Shown here piece after piece: positions 44,354 to 56,379 of a stretch of 64,000 nucleotides of DNA; the stretch's first letter is position 1; each line of letters starts with the position of its first letter. The translations under genes and the position numbers were made by a program. Source of the DNA: Macrothele yani (Eukaryota > Arthropoda > Arachnida > Araneae > Macrothelidae). A model generated the notes under the pieces. It was not told the origin of the DNA. It worked only from the letters and a program-made list of their open reading frames with translations, and made no database searches. Location: contig CM077007.1 in NCBI GenBank assembly GCA_039090855.1, positions 13,813,515 through 13,877,514 on the forward strand. The letters are read 5' to 3'.

Positions 44354-46280
44354 TAGGGCCAGATTAAGGGGGGGGGTGTCTATAGGGGCTATAATAGCCT
44401 GGGGCCCACCATGACCAAGGGCCCAAGAGGCCTTCCCGGGCAAGTAATAAATAGGCAGTGATAGACAGATAGAGAGCAAGCAAGAGAGAGAGAGAGAAAA
44501 GTTTATAAATAGTCTCATATGGTTTTCACTTGGTCAGAAACAGGCTGGAAGACGAACAGATTTCAAGGCAATGACTCACCAAGGGTAAAGGTTTCACATC
44601 CTCATGTCATTGCGTACAGCGAGGTCAGCAAGACAGTTTCAGCTTTTCACTACAATCCACAACCCTTCCCAGTTACACTCGTGGACAGTGAAATGTGCTC
44701 ACCAAGAAGGAAGCATCAGATTGAACTGAAATTTTATGGACGTAATGATACAGATGATTGATGCACATGATGGCAAAAACAGAGCTGCAGGACAATTGCA
44801 GAGGGATCTGTGGCACGCAGTCCAGTCATCTTCAATAGCGCATCGCACCACCTCATGCAGCGATACATGATGCAATACTGTCCAGCATGGAGGCGAACAG
44901 GCGCCTGATGTTGTCCTGCAGCAGACTGGCCCACACGTGTTGGACCGTGTGCTCCAGATCCCGGATAGTGCGGCACGGCGGCAGCTGGCGTTTCAACTGG
45001 TCCCACACATGCTCAGTAAGGGGACATGTCCGGGGAGCGAGCAGGCCATGGAACTGTCTGGACAGGACGTAGGCAGTCCTGGGCAACCCGAGCTGTGTGT
45101 GGGTGGGCATCATCCTGCTGGTATAGTGCGCCCCAGGAACGGTAGCACATGGGGCCATAGGATCTCATCCACATACCGCTGGCCCATCAATGATCCATGT
45201 ACCACTACTAGAGCTGATCGGCTATCATAGGCAATGTCTCCCCAGACCATAAGGCTTGCAGTGAGGGAGATGTGGCATCGATAGTGAGGTTGGGATTGTG
45301 CCGTTGACCCGGGAACCTCCACACCTGGACACAATGGCCCCAAAACGAAGCAGTACTCATCGCTAAACACACTTTGCCAGTTTGTGGCATTCCACCACTG
45401 CAAACGGAGCTGGTGATGTTCCGGTGTTAATGGCAGCACACGTAAGGAATGCTGGGATTGCAGATTCACTTCTGCAGGGCATCGGGAAATGGCTCATGGG
45501 CACACAAGAGCCGCTACATCTGCGTGTATAGTGAACCAGGCTCCCTTGGGATCTGTTCGTGCCTAGCACACGATCCATTGATCGATCCTCTCTACTAGTG
45601 GTCCTCCTGGTCTGTCCGGAGCTGCTACGCTGTGTGGCAGTGTCTCCACATGTCCACTGTTCCCAACACAGTCTGATGGTGAGGTCAGAACAATCCACGT
45701 GGCGGGCTATACGACATGCTGACCACCCTCTGGTTTTCAGCATGATGTTCATGCCTCTCTCAAAGACCGTTAGTTGCATAAATCGACGTCTCTGGCATCT
45801 ACTCAACTTTCTTGTCACTCTGTACTCTTGCTTGCGTCAGCTGGTGCTTTTCGCTTTCATGTAGCATTGACTATACTCCGGTTTATAAGGCTGTCGATTC
45901 ATGCTTGCAGCGCCACCACAGGATGTGTGGTCATGTGCAATCACACCAAATGTGGATTATTTGTATATCAGCACGCACTCTAGCTATTTGGATAGTTTCA
46001 TGGTTGTAGCATGTTTTCTTCTAGGTGCACAGATATCATTGTCCGTGAGTGTATTAGAAAATCCAAGACAAAATCTAGGAATCTTAAACTTTTAACTCAT
46101 GTTCTTGTGAGAACAATGAAAAATACAGTGGCTTATTATGAAAACTTTGCAGAAAATTTAGTAGTTACAGTTTCATGTTTTAGCTTACTTTATAATAATT
46201 CCTCGTCATAATTATGTTCTTTGGGGGCCCACTGAAATGCCTTAGCCTATGGGCCCCACTAAGGTCTTAATCTGGTCCTG
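44354..46280. mobile_element. hAT-type MITE split by a Tc1 element
   Basis: Ends are inverted: TAGGGCCAGATTAAG at left, and on the minus strand CAGGACCAGATTAAG at right. GGGGCCCA-rich subterminal DNA lies on both sides. Flanking 8-mers CTTGGTTG (44346-44353) and CTTGGTTC (46281-46288) match at 7 of 8, as for a hAT target duplication. Without the Tc1 inside, the element is about 550 bp and has no transposase, so it is non-autonomous. Confidence 0.85.
44676..46051 (-). mobile_element. Tc1-like transposon nested in the hAT MITE
   Basis: Ends CACTCGTGGACAGTG (left) and complement of CACTCACGGACAATG (right) lie beside TA dinucleotides, with a shared CCAAGAAG-type inner motif. These match the ends of the copy at 58.65 kb. 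Minus-strand frames: FERGMNIMLKTRGWSACRIA (helix-turn-helix), LRLQWWNATNWQSVFSDEYC (Asp 1), SLTASLMVWGDIAYDS, then PLTEHVWDQLKRQLPPC (Glu block PIEHVW reads PLTEHVW). Asp 2 (QDN) lies in a broken stretch near 45110 and is not readable. Confidence 0.85.
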
Positions 46281-46288
46281 CTTGGTTC

Positions 46289-47422
46289 TTTGAGCCAAGC
46301 AGGACCTTTACAATATTTTTCTGAGGCAAATATGTTGAAAGTTTCTTTCAATATTCAAAGAAATTTGGCATTAATAGTTTTATATTCATGTTACAACAGT
46401 AAGACTTAAATTTCAGCCAATGCAAAATTTAAACAGTGCAAACATTCCAAGTCACTAAATTATATTAACTGAATTTATTTTTATTGCCAACTTGTGGCTT
46501 TTCTTATTCATCATCAGTTTATGATTGATTTAGGGAATTTTTCTTTTTCTGGATACATAAATAAATAAAATCAGAAATGGTTAGATGAAGAAAAAAAAAC
46601 TACAACCTTTACAATATCATCTTTGAATATTATTGTTTCTTATTTTCTTGAAGATGACAACAGAAATAGTTCAAGCACAGCAGCTGCCACAATATTCACA
46701 TAATCAGAATTTTTGATGCTGCAGTTAATCTGGTTTCCAAAAGATAATGACACACATTTTCTATTAAATGAATCGATTTCTCATACTACTGGAATTCCAA
46801 CGAATGCTGTAAGATGCCATAAATGCAGATATCCCTGGCCAGTAAGCTCTAGATTTGATATCATTAAATTTTTATTTATGCAGCTAATTAAAGAGTCCAT
46901 GTTACCAAGATTTAGTCAAAAATTAAAAAAAATCTTGATGGGAATAGTGTGTGATGTAATGTGCTGTTGGGTGTCAGTCGATAACTTGGCACACCAAGGT
47001 TTGGAAAGTGTTAGTAATCAGAGTTGACCTTGAAGATGACATGTTTAAAAAATGAAATACTGCCCTCTGTGCTTCAAGCTCGCATGTTTTGAATTTCTTA
47101 AATAAAACACTACAAGCTTATATCAGTATTTTGAATTACCTATTTCTCTGTTTCATCCTCTACATATTTTTTCACCTTCATGTCTGTAGAATTTGATATT
47201 TTTAAATTTTAAATTTTAAATGTTTCAGTTTTCTTTGCTGCTCATTTGTTTTTTATGTTTTTTTCTTCCCCAAAAAAATCTTGTGTGGTTCCACATTGAA
47301 GATGACTTACCTTCCCTTTATAAATTTCACTTAAGATTTTTTACATCCATATGTAACCAGAAACAAATAGCTCACTCTATAACTCTGTTGTTTTTTCTCA
47401 GAATATATCTCTATCTTTCATC
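46289..47422. other. Intron 3, nothing recognised
   Basis: AT-rich. A 104-codon frame at 46713 has a CHKCRYPWP motif but matches nothing I know. Confidence 0.45.
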
Positions 47423-48021
47423 TACAGGGTGTTTCACTCATAGGAGGCCCTGAGTTACCATTTATTACAGACATAATATACATGGTAGTCAAACATAATT
47501 GTGGTAGTACATTTCTTGATATAGAGGTCTGCACAGGCTCGGACCAGGTCTCGGGCCTTTGCTCATTTCTAAGTTGGAAAAATGGACCGGGCCGAGCCGA
47601 GCCTTCAATATTTAATGTAAAACAGACATTGGGCAAGCAGGGTTGTTTTTTTTATGAGCAAAACAATCGCTGTATGATGCCTTTCTCTTTTGGAAAACTC
47701 GCAACATACAGCAGCAGGATAAGATCAAATAATTTCTGCTGATGGGAAAAAAAAAAAAAAAGTTTTACGACATCCTCTCCTCCTACAAAACAATTGGAGT
47801 GGGTCATCTCCTTAGTTTTTGAATTTGAATGTGGTCCCTTCTCCCTCTCCTTAACTTCCACCCTTATCTCGTGCTCCAGGGCAGGCTATTAACTGCAGCA
47901 TTTCTAAACCGAGCCACCCGCTTGCAGACCAGGGCTGTTGCAGACTATCTTTTTTATTGTTCTGGTTGGCGGCACTTTGTTCTCTAGATGTGTGAAAAGC
48001 TTTTAAGTTGTCTTAAATGGC

Positions 48022-48489
48022 ATGGGAGAAATGGGCTGGGAGAAACTTACTTCTGTGTATAAATCTGTGCCGTATTTTCCCCATTTGTACTATCAGGCAG
48101 CCGTTTTCAAAACTTCTGCGACACTGATTAGCTTGGCAGTTTGTCGTTGTTTTTCTTTAGCATATGCTCAGTTCAGTGTTGCTGATAAATACTCTTCCAT
48201 ACTTATTATGGAGTTTAAGAAAGCGAAAGATTTTTGCGCAAAAATCGCTTCCGGAGAATATGTGCTTGTAGACAATGTAAAGGGGGAAAGCGACATTTGG
48301 CAATATTTTAAATTACTGTCCCATTCTGAAACTAGTCGGCCGGTAAACGTTGTGCGGTGCACTAAATGCAAAAACGTTTTGAGTTACGATAACACAAAGT
48401 CTGGAACAGCGCATCTTAAGTGGCACAAATGTGCTCCCCACCCACACACGAGAGACATATTGGGTTCCAGCGATATGATATGCCAGTAG
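48022..48489 (+). pseudogene. BED zinc-finger exon of a hAT transposase
   Basis: A 155-codon frame. The start of the real protein is probably the internal MEFKKAKDFCAKIASGEYVL (48208). The finger reads SDIWQYFKLLSHSE, VRCTKCKNVLSYDNTKSGTA, then HLKWHKCAP. It has the BED signature: aromatic W..F near the start, CxxC, then H-x(n)-H/C at the end (HLKWHKC). A possible donor, AGAGGTAGGT, is at about 48487-48496. No catalytic exon follows. The frame is intact, but without the rest it cannot transpose. Confidence 0.75.
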
Positions 48490-48892
48490 AGGTAGGTGCA
48501 GTTTATAAAGCCACAAAATCTTCTCTCAGTAAAACGATCCAACTCATAGTTCTGGATATTTCATACTTTTCAAATTAACCTCCACCCCCACCACCCCCTC
48601 CTTATCCCCAAGGATATTTCCGGGTCCAGCAGTAGGGAATGATAATTTGAAAACCCAGAAAATTTAAAGAGCATGGAAATTATTCTTTTCATGCAATATT
48701 TTTGAGTATACAAGCCCCCCCCCCTCCTCGGATGTCATGTTACTTATACTGAGTCTCAGAAAAATTCTGAATTAATGTTTATTGTAATAGAATATGTGTA
48801 GCAATTAAGAAAACCAAAACTCTTCAAGAGTCGAATGATCGAGTGCACCAGGTGTCAAATTCATGTTTTGGTAATTGTTGAAATTTTACAGG

Positions 48893-49120
48893 GCCGCCCC
48901 GGTGGCGCAGTGGTCTAAGCGATGGCCTCTGATCATTCGTCCGAAAGGGGTCTGGGTTCGAATCCCAGTGAGGCATGGATGTTGTGTTTGTCTTACGGCA
49001 CTGTCTCTCTCCCTTCCCTGGAACCAGTGACCCTAAATTAGGGACGGGCGACTGCTTATAGCCCATTGAGTTGCTCACGGTGGTCGTTAAACCTCCAATC
49101 AAAAAAAAAAAAAAAAAAAA
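48893..49120 (+). mobile_element. SINE family A, young plus copy
   Basis: Complete copy: GCCGCCCCGGTGGCGCAGTG head, GGGTTCGAATCCCAG box B, TTAGGGACGGGCGACTGCTT and AACCTCC body, and a poly-A tail of about 19. Very close to 38654-38870. Confidence 0.93.
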
Positions 49121-50490
49121 TTACGGGCTGGCCCGGGCCTTGGAAACAGAAGAAATATATGGGCTGGGCTTTAATTTAAAAAATTGAAATGGGCCGGGCC
49201 TTGGACATGCGGCTTGGGCTGGACCGGGCTTTCCAAATTAAGGCCCATGCAGACCTCTAATTTGATAGACTTCCAACATATTGCATCAGAACAAATGCTG
49301 CAAGTGGCCGCCTCCTTCCTTGTAGGCACCTGGCAAGCCGGCGCTCCATGTTTGCAAATGTCTCAGTTAGCTCAGCATGGCTGATGTCATCAATTTCAGT
49401 GGTGATGTTCACTTTCATTTGCTGGAATGTGCATGGTGTATTGCCATAGACCTTTCCCTTCAACATGCCCCAGAAGAAGTCAAAGGGACTAAGTTCTGGG
49501 GAACTTGGTGACCATATCCCTTTAAAGATTATGAGGTCTTTGAAGAAGCTGCATGGTTACAACTGTCATAGACCTTTTGGATGTATGACAGGTCATTCTG
49601 GGGCATGTAGCCACATAGGAAGTAGCCACATTGTAACTCAGTGTTGTCCAGCTGATTAAGAAATGTGTCGATAATTTTACAGTACATATCTGTGTTCACT
49701 GTCATGTCAAAGAATATGGGGCTTAGGACGTGCATTTTCAACAAGGTGCACCTCACTCTAATCTAGATGTCATGCAGCAGATGTTCGTGAATCACACGTG
49801 GAATTGCTTCAGCCCACAAGCTTGTATTCTGCAAATTGACTTATCCAGACAAGTGGAACCACTCTTCATCTGAATAAAAAAATGTTATATTCAGAATGTC
49901 ACCATTTTCAGTCGTAAAATTATGAAGCCAGTTGCAGTACGACACCACTTTTTGCTAAATGGGGCCTCTGCAGTTCCTGCACTACAGACACTCGATACGG
50001 GCGAATTCTCCCCCTTTTTTTTTTTTTTTCTTTCTGCTCTGTGGCAAGTTGGAGGTGACAAGCCAATTTCATGGGACAGTCATCTTAAGGACTTGGTTGA
50101 TGAGTTAAGCAACCTGTTATGCACGTCCTGTCTGTTGCCTCCAGTTTTTTCACCATCTTTTGTATTGCACCTTTTGACAGTGCTGCAACATTAAACTGTT
50201 TCCTGAAATTGGAGCATGTAACCTTGAATGAACCTGCAGTCCAATATGATTTGACCAAGAACACTTTCCACAATCGTGTACATGTTTGTTGCGCAGAGGC
50301 TGGCCGCAAACTGAGCTTATCAGAGTGTGGAGAACTCAACGTCGGAAGTTGGCAATGGTTCTGCGCCACACAGGTGAGACATGCCGGAGTCATGTTGCAC
50401 TTCAACATATCTCTATTCATGTCAGTACTCCTGTACTTGCAACCGTTAGTTGTTTGTGTAAATGTTGCTGATTTATTTGATTTCATTGTT

Positions 50491-51354
50491 TGTGATCTTA
50501 ATTAAATGATCATTGTTACCAACAGAAAAAAAAGTTACTGCTGGATTCCTAAACTATATCCAACAGGATAAAGAAAGAGGGAGGGGCTACAGTGTCTTTT
50601 TTTTTTTTCTTCAATGGCAATGAATAGAGATTCACCTTAAAAATATCTGAAATATTATTGGGATGTGGTGGCAATTTGGAAATTCTCTTCCACATTCATT
50701 GAACATAAAGGTGACAAACTTTGTTACTGATTAATGCACGGTGCCTTAAATAGTACAAATGCTACTCCAGAATTTTGTATTGTTTTGGCAAAATTCAGTA
50801 TTTGCTGTATCTGAAAATTACCTCTTAAACATTTGTAGAAAATGCATTTGAACTAGATTATGATTATATTTCTACATGGCATAGTTCCACTTTTGTGTGA
50901 TTTTTCCCCATCAGAATTTTTCTTTTTCCCCATTATTTTTATTATATGTCGGGTTTTTTTTTTTTTTTTATGTCACCTCAGTTAAGCTTCTTTCTAGTAC
51001 ATAGTAGTGATGTTTAGCAACTGTTCCTCATATCCTTGTTAGGCACTTAACTAGTCACAATGATGTGTTGGAAACTTTATCGTGATAGGGAATGCACATT
51101 AATTAATAATTCTTTTGGTATGGATTTCTTCCCTCCAAATTGACTCACACACACACATGCTGCTACACAATAATAATCAGAGTATGTTTCATAACTGTGT
51201 TAGGCTTAAGTAATTACAATGGTGTGTCAGCAGCTAAATTTATCATGGCAATGAAAATGAAAAATCATCACAAGGTTCCTTGCTCTCCCAGATTGCCAGT
51301 ATGCTTGCTATAGTTTGCAAAAACACAAACTACTTTTTCTTTTCCTTTTTTTTT
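50491..51354. other. Intron 3, nothing recognised
   Basis: AT-rich with T-runs (50600, 50955). No repeat family recognised. Confidence 0.45.
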
Positions 51355-51560
51355 TTTTTTTTTTTTTAGCTTTGGGGTTAAACTCTGAGAGTTGTAAGCA
51401 GTCACCCATCCTTAATGTGGAGCCACTATTTGCAGAAAAGCAAAAGAGCTCAAGCACACCCCGTGTGCTTTATCCAGGACTGAAACCTGGGCCCATAGTC
51501 AATGAACAATCAGAAGTCAGCATTTTAGATCACTTGCCCAACTGTGTAGTAGAGACTACT
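51355..51560 (-). mobile_element. SINE family A, very old minus copy
   Basis: A T-run followed by the complement of the family tail and body (GTTAAACTCTGAGAGTTGTA, AGCAGTCACCCATCCTTAAT), then a GACTGAAACCTGGG box B remnant. About a third of positions differ from the young copies. Confidence 0.6.
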
Positions 51561-52949
51561 TTAAGCAGGGCTGGATAAATATCAAGGTGTAGGAGCCAGG
51601 GTAAATGAAGTCAAATTTCAAATAATAATGCATAGATGTAGCATGTGGTGAAAATGCTCAAACAAAAAGTGATAAAGTACATTTGTTGTCAATTTTCTTT
51701 TTCTTTTTACCCAAACCACTTACTTAAAAATAAAATTCCAGTTTGCTCCATAATTTTCTTTTCTCACTCTTCCTGTTGCCGATTTCAAAAAATTCAAATT
51801 TTAGATTTTGATTTTATTAAAATACAATTTGCAGAAGTCAAATTTTATATGTATTAATTCAAAGTACCATATTTCCTTCATACAATCTGCAGATCATAAA
51901 ATTCAGAAAAAATAATTCCCTAATAAGATCTGCCACAGTGGCGTATAATCCATAGGCCTTGAAACAACAACAAAAATCTAACGTATAATCTGTGGTGGTA
52001 TACAATCCGTATGATGTGAAATTCAGAGGAAAACAATTTTTATTCCTTTGTATAATCCTCGGTGCATATCTGTAGACCAAGAGAAGAAAAAAAAAGAAAA
52101 AAAAGGGTTGTCACAAAAAGAAAATGTGTCATGTTGATCCAGAACTGTAATTTCCAACAAAAAAGCTGTGATTCACAAGATAACCAACTCAGAAATCCGA
52201 AGTAAAAAAGAAACAATCATCTTATTGAAAAAAACTGTCATTTTTAAGTACTTTTGCATTACTTTTAGTAAATAAAGAACTAAAATATCCCTAGAGCTCT
52301 TGCAGCATTACCGTAAGAATGCAGACAAATCCATTAGACCTAAAAATCCATAGAAATTGCGGACAATCTGTAGTATTTTCCTTTCCTTAATGTGTTTCAA
52401 TGGAATAGCGAACAAAAACCATTACTAATACAATTAGTGCAGCAAAACTAATGCATGCTGTTCCCCAAATGATTATGTGCCATGAAATAGCTGTGCAGGC
52501 ATCTCATAACATGTAGGCTTCTGTGGGTACAAGAAGTAGCAAATTTGTTTTATCATATTTTCTGTCAAAATGTGCTCATAAGTACAAAAATATATATATT
52601 TGTGACAATATCTTTGCGGTCCTCAACCTCTGTATTTCGTTACATTTTCCCTGTTGCCACATTTTTGGTTCTTTTCCAATAACACCACCTCTCTTGAAAA
52701 TTACCTTTCAGGTTTTTAAAATGCTGCACAGAACCATTTGTTTTTTCTTTACTGGTGTATTATCTGCAGAACCTAAATTTATTTAACTTTTTGTGGACTG
52801 ATTACAATCACTTCTTTCATGCAGTTCCTATTACTTGATTATGCAGCCATAGTGATGTAAGAACAACAGATGATTGATCAGTCCACTTGTGTAAAATAAT
52901 CTACTGGTCCTAACGAACTGTCAACTCAATGTGTGTGTGTATACATATG
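51561..52949. other. Intron 3, nothing recognised
   Basis: AT-rich with short CATACAATCTG/TATAATC-type repeats at 51870-52075. No coding sequence recognised. Confidence 0.45.
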
Positions 52950-52950
52950 C

Positions 52951-53905
<955 letters not shown>

Positions 53906-54781
53906 CTACACACACACACACATTTGCCAGGCTATCATAGGTATGTGCACTATCAGATCCAGCCTTTACTTAGGAAGGGTGAGATTAAAAGTTTCATACA
54001 TAATTTTAACTGCAAAAATAATTTTATCTCTTACCAAACTATCCTTGGGGAATAATGTAGGATTATTAAATAAAGTATTTGTTCTCTTAAAACACATGTA
54101 CCACAAAAAATATTATTTTGCAGATTAATTAAAATTGAGAAATATGGGTATAAATTTGAAGCATTGCCAGATTTCAACTCTAGGAGGTTTTGTAAAATGT
54201 TTAAATATATTTTTTTAATATTTTGTGAGAGGTTTATGAACCCCATGTCCTTTCCCTGGATCTGCTGGTGGGCATACCTAGGTAGTATTGTGTGACATGG
54301 GTTACGTATCTAGTCGATAAGTTAATCTTGCAGTAATATTCTGTACAAAAACTACTGTTGCATCATTTAAACTGATTTGTAAATTGAGAACTTTTGGAAT
54401 GACTCGGACACCATATTCATTGAGTTGATTTTGTGACAGCAGTTAGTACTTCTATCTGTCACTGATGTGTGTCAGATTTTTCTTCATTCACCATGAAATC
54501 CAGCTTTTTAATCAAATAGTAGTCAAACAATTAAAAATTGAAATATATTTCTCTTTGCTTGAAATATGACATAATGCGGTATTGAAAAATACAAGTTCTA
54601 TGGGCTTACTAATTTTTGTGCAATGCTCTTAGAAATATGAAATTCTTTTGAAGATAGCAGTTAATGTTTCCAAATATAGATTGATGCTGTGAAATTTTTC
54701 TTTTCATTTTGATATTAGATATATAGTTTTAATACTTGTACATTTATTTTGATAGAAATTTTTAATATCTTTATTTATTAG
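53906..54781. other. Intron 3 end
   Basis: AT-rich, no repeats recognised; ends in TTTATTTATTAG, the exon 4 acceptor. Confidence 0.5.
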
Positions 54782-54930
54782 AGGGGACGGATCTGAAAAG
54801 AAAAATAACAAAAGTTTATCAAGGCCGCTTTCAGCGACTCCAGGTGTTTTAGAACCAACTGCACATGTTTTCCAGGAATATACATTTAAGAAAATCACTG
54901 CCTGTGATCATTGTAAAGAAATCCTTAGAG
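54782..54930 (+). CDS. Host gene exon 4: first half of a C1 zinc finger
   Basis: A 149-nt exon between a TTATTAG acceptor and a GTAAGG donor. Its first base completes the Lys codon left by exon 3. It reads GDGSEKKNNKSLSRPLSATP, GVLEPTAHVFQEYTFKKITA, then CDHCKEILRG with the Gly split by the donor. H-x-F-x(6)-K-x(2)-A-C-x(2)-C-x(4)-R-G is the start of a phorbol-ester/DAG-type C1 domain: the first His and first two Cys of the zinc sites. The remaining Cys/His residues must lie in an exon past 54930, not recognised here. C1 domains near Ser-rich linkers and coiled coils occur in F-BAR/SH3 adaptors, STAC proteins and RhoGEFs. An F-BAR (nervous wreck/FCHSD-like) protein is my first guess. Confidence 0.82.
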
Positions 54931-54969
54931 GTAAGGGTAAAGTAAAAATATTTGTTTTTCGAAATATAA

Positions 54970-56240
54970 AGTCATTCGGGAAATAATGGCCGATTTTCTG
55001 AGGTTCCACATTCATCTTTCCTCCTACAATGCTTGCAGACTAACTTGCTCACAGTGCAATTTGTGTGAGTTAAAGGGCAACTCATATGCCACATACACTC
55101 CATGGTTGAGCTGCAGTCATTGCTGCTTATGTGAGAGTGGTCTGTAGAACATGTTAGGAAGGAGTAAGTTGCGAATTATTCTGCTTCATGAGATCAAACT
55201 GGGTCGCAATGCTGTTCAAACCTACCCTAATGTGGCCGAGGCATGAGGCGAAGAGGCAACATCTGAACGTACTGTTCATCAGTGGTTGGAAAAGTTTTGT
55301 TCAGGATGACAGAAGCCTACAAGGTGAGGAGGGCCGGGAACGACATTCAATCATTAATAACGACACTCTGAAACCAAATGTGGAGGCAAATCCTTGTGTT
55401 ACAGTCAGAGAACTCTCCAAACAGTACAATGTGTTGGTATCAACCATTTTCAAACGTCCCAACCAAATCGGTAAGGTCAAGAAGATCAATACATGGGTCC
55501 CACATGAACTGACTGAACATCAGAAAGAGTAACAGTTTAAGATGTATCCTTCTGCTTTGCAATGAAAAGGAGCTCTTATTTGATCGCACTGCAACCTGTG
55601 ATGAAAAGTTGGTGCTATTTGACAACCGCAAGCAATCTGAACAGTGGCTGAACTATGGTGAACCACCGAAAACATCCTAAACCAAGGTTGATGCTGTAGA
55701 GGGTTTTGTTGACATTGTGGTGGATTGTTCACAGTGTCGTACACTATGGGGTCTTGAATGCTGGTGAATGCATTACCTCAGTTGCATACTGTAAAGAAAT
55801 TGACCAAATGCATCAGAAGTTGTGTTCTAAACAGCCATCTTTGGTGAACAGGAAGGGTCCTGTCCTCCTCCATGATAACATGAGACCACATGTGTCACAA
55901 ATGATGAAACAAACTACACAAACTGAGGTTAGAAACCCTACCACATCCAGCCTTCACACCTGACTTGGCAGCTATCGATTTCCACCTGTTCATGCATTTT
56001 AGCAGTTACTGCTAGGACTGGACCTTCAAGAACCGAGAGGTTGCCAAAATTGCATTCCGGGACTTCCTTGCATCCAGGGAGCCAAATTTCTTCCAGACTG
56101 GTATTGAAGCATTGTCACTTGCTGGCAGAGTTGTGTAGCTGCTGAAGGCGCCTGTTTAAAATAAAACAAGGTTATGTGCTATGAGGTATCTCTCTTTCAT
56201 TTTTACCCTCCAAATCAGCCATTATTTTCTGAACGACCTG
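54970..56240 (+). mobile_element. Mariner element, decayed
   Basis: Inverted ends share TTCGGGAAATAATGGCCGAT (left) with the complement of a similar string at 56213-56236. Fragments in order: SKLRIILLHEIKLGRNAVQT, VHQWLEKF, a TVRELSKQYNVLVSTIFK helix, WVPHELTEHQKE (HELS motif), DEKLVLFDN near 55600 (Asp 1 region), then VLLHDNMRPHVSQMMK (Asp 2). The third block is degraded. Many stops. It starts 40 bp after the exon 4 donor. Confidence 0.85.
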
Positions 56241-56379
56241 GTATTTGGAAATTAACATCTTGGATGTACATATATTATATCACTAAGCTGTTCTCTGAAA
56301 TTCAGAGGTTAGCTCCTCAAACAAAGTTCATCTGCCAGATTAAAGTTCAAAATTGATGGAACTAAATTTTACTAGTGTT

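Larger units (their letters stand above)
47522..49259 (+). mobile_element. hAT element with BED finger, internally deleted
   Basis: Inverted ends TAGAGGTCTGCA at left and TGCAGACCTCTA at right. GGCCCGG-rich subterminal repeats lie on both sides, and flanking 8-mers TCTTGATA and ATTTGATA match at 6 of 8. Inside is a BED-finger reading frame, but no hAT catalytic domain, so most of the transposase is deleted. A SINE is inserted near its right end. Confidence 0.85.
47425..50490 (-). mobile_element. DUF4817/IS630-type transposon, split by a hAT
   Basis: The 3' end on the plus strand is ACAGGGTGTTTCACTC at 47425, typical of this group. On the minus strand the N-terminus (50290-50085) reads YWTAGSFKVTCSNFRKQFNV and IQKMVKKLEATD, a DUF4817-type helix-turn-helix. 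The middle has FFDMTVNTDMYCKIIDTFLN, LQCGYFLCGYM, and the C-terminal part reads TTEIDDISHAELTETFANME then RRLARCLQGRRRPLAAFVL. Catalytic residues are not all readable. A 1.74-kb hAT sits between the coding region and the 3' terminus. Confidence 0.72.

Noticed and set aside
46713..47027. 104-codon frame with CHKCRYPW
   Set aside because: A single Cys/His motif without a complete finger, no neighbours and no splice evidence; likely chance.
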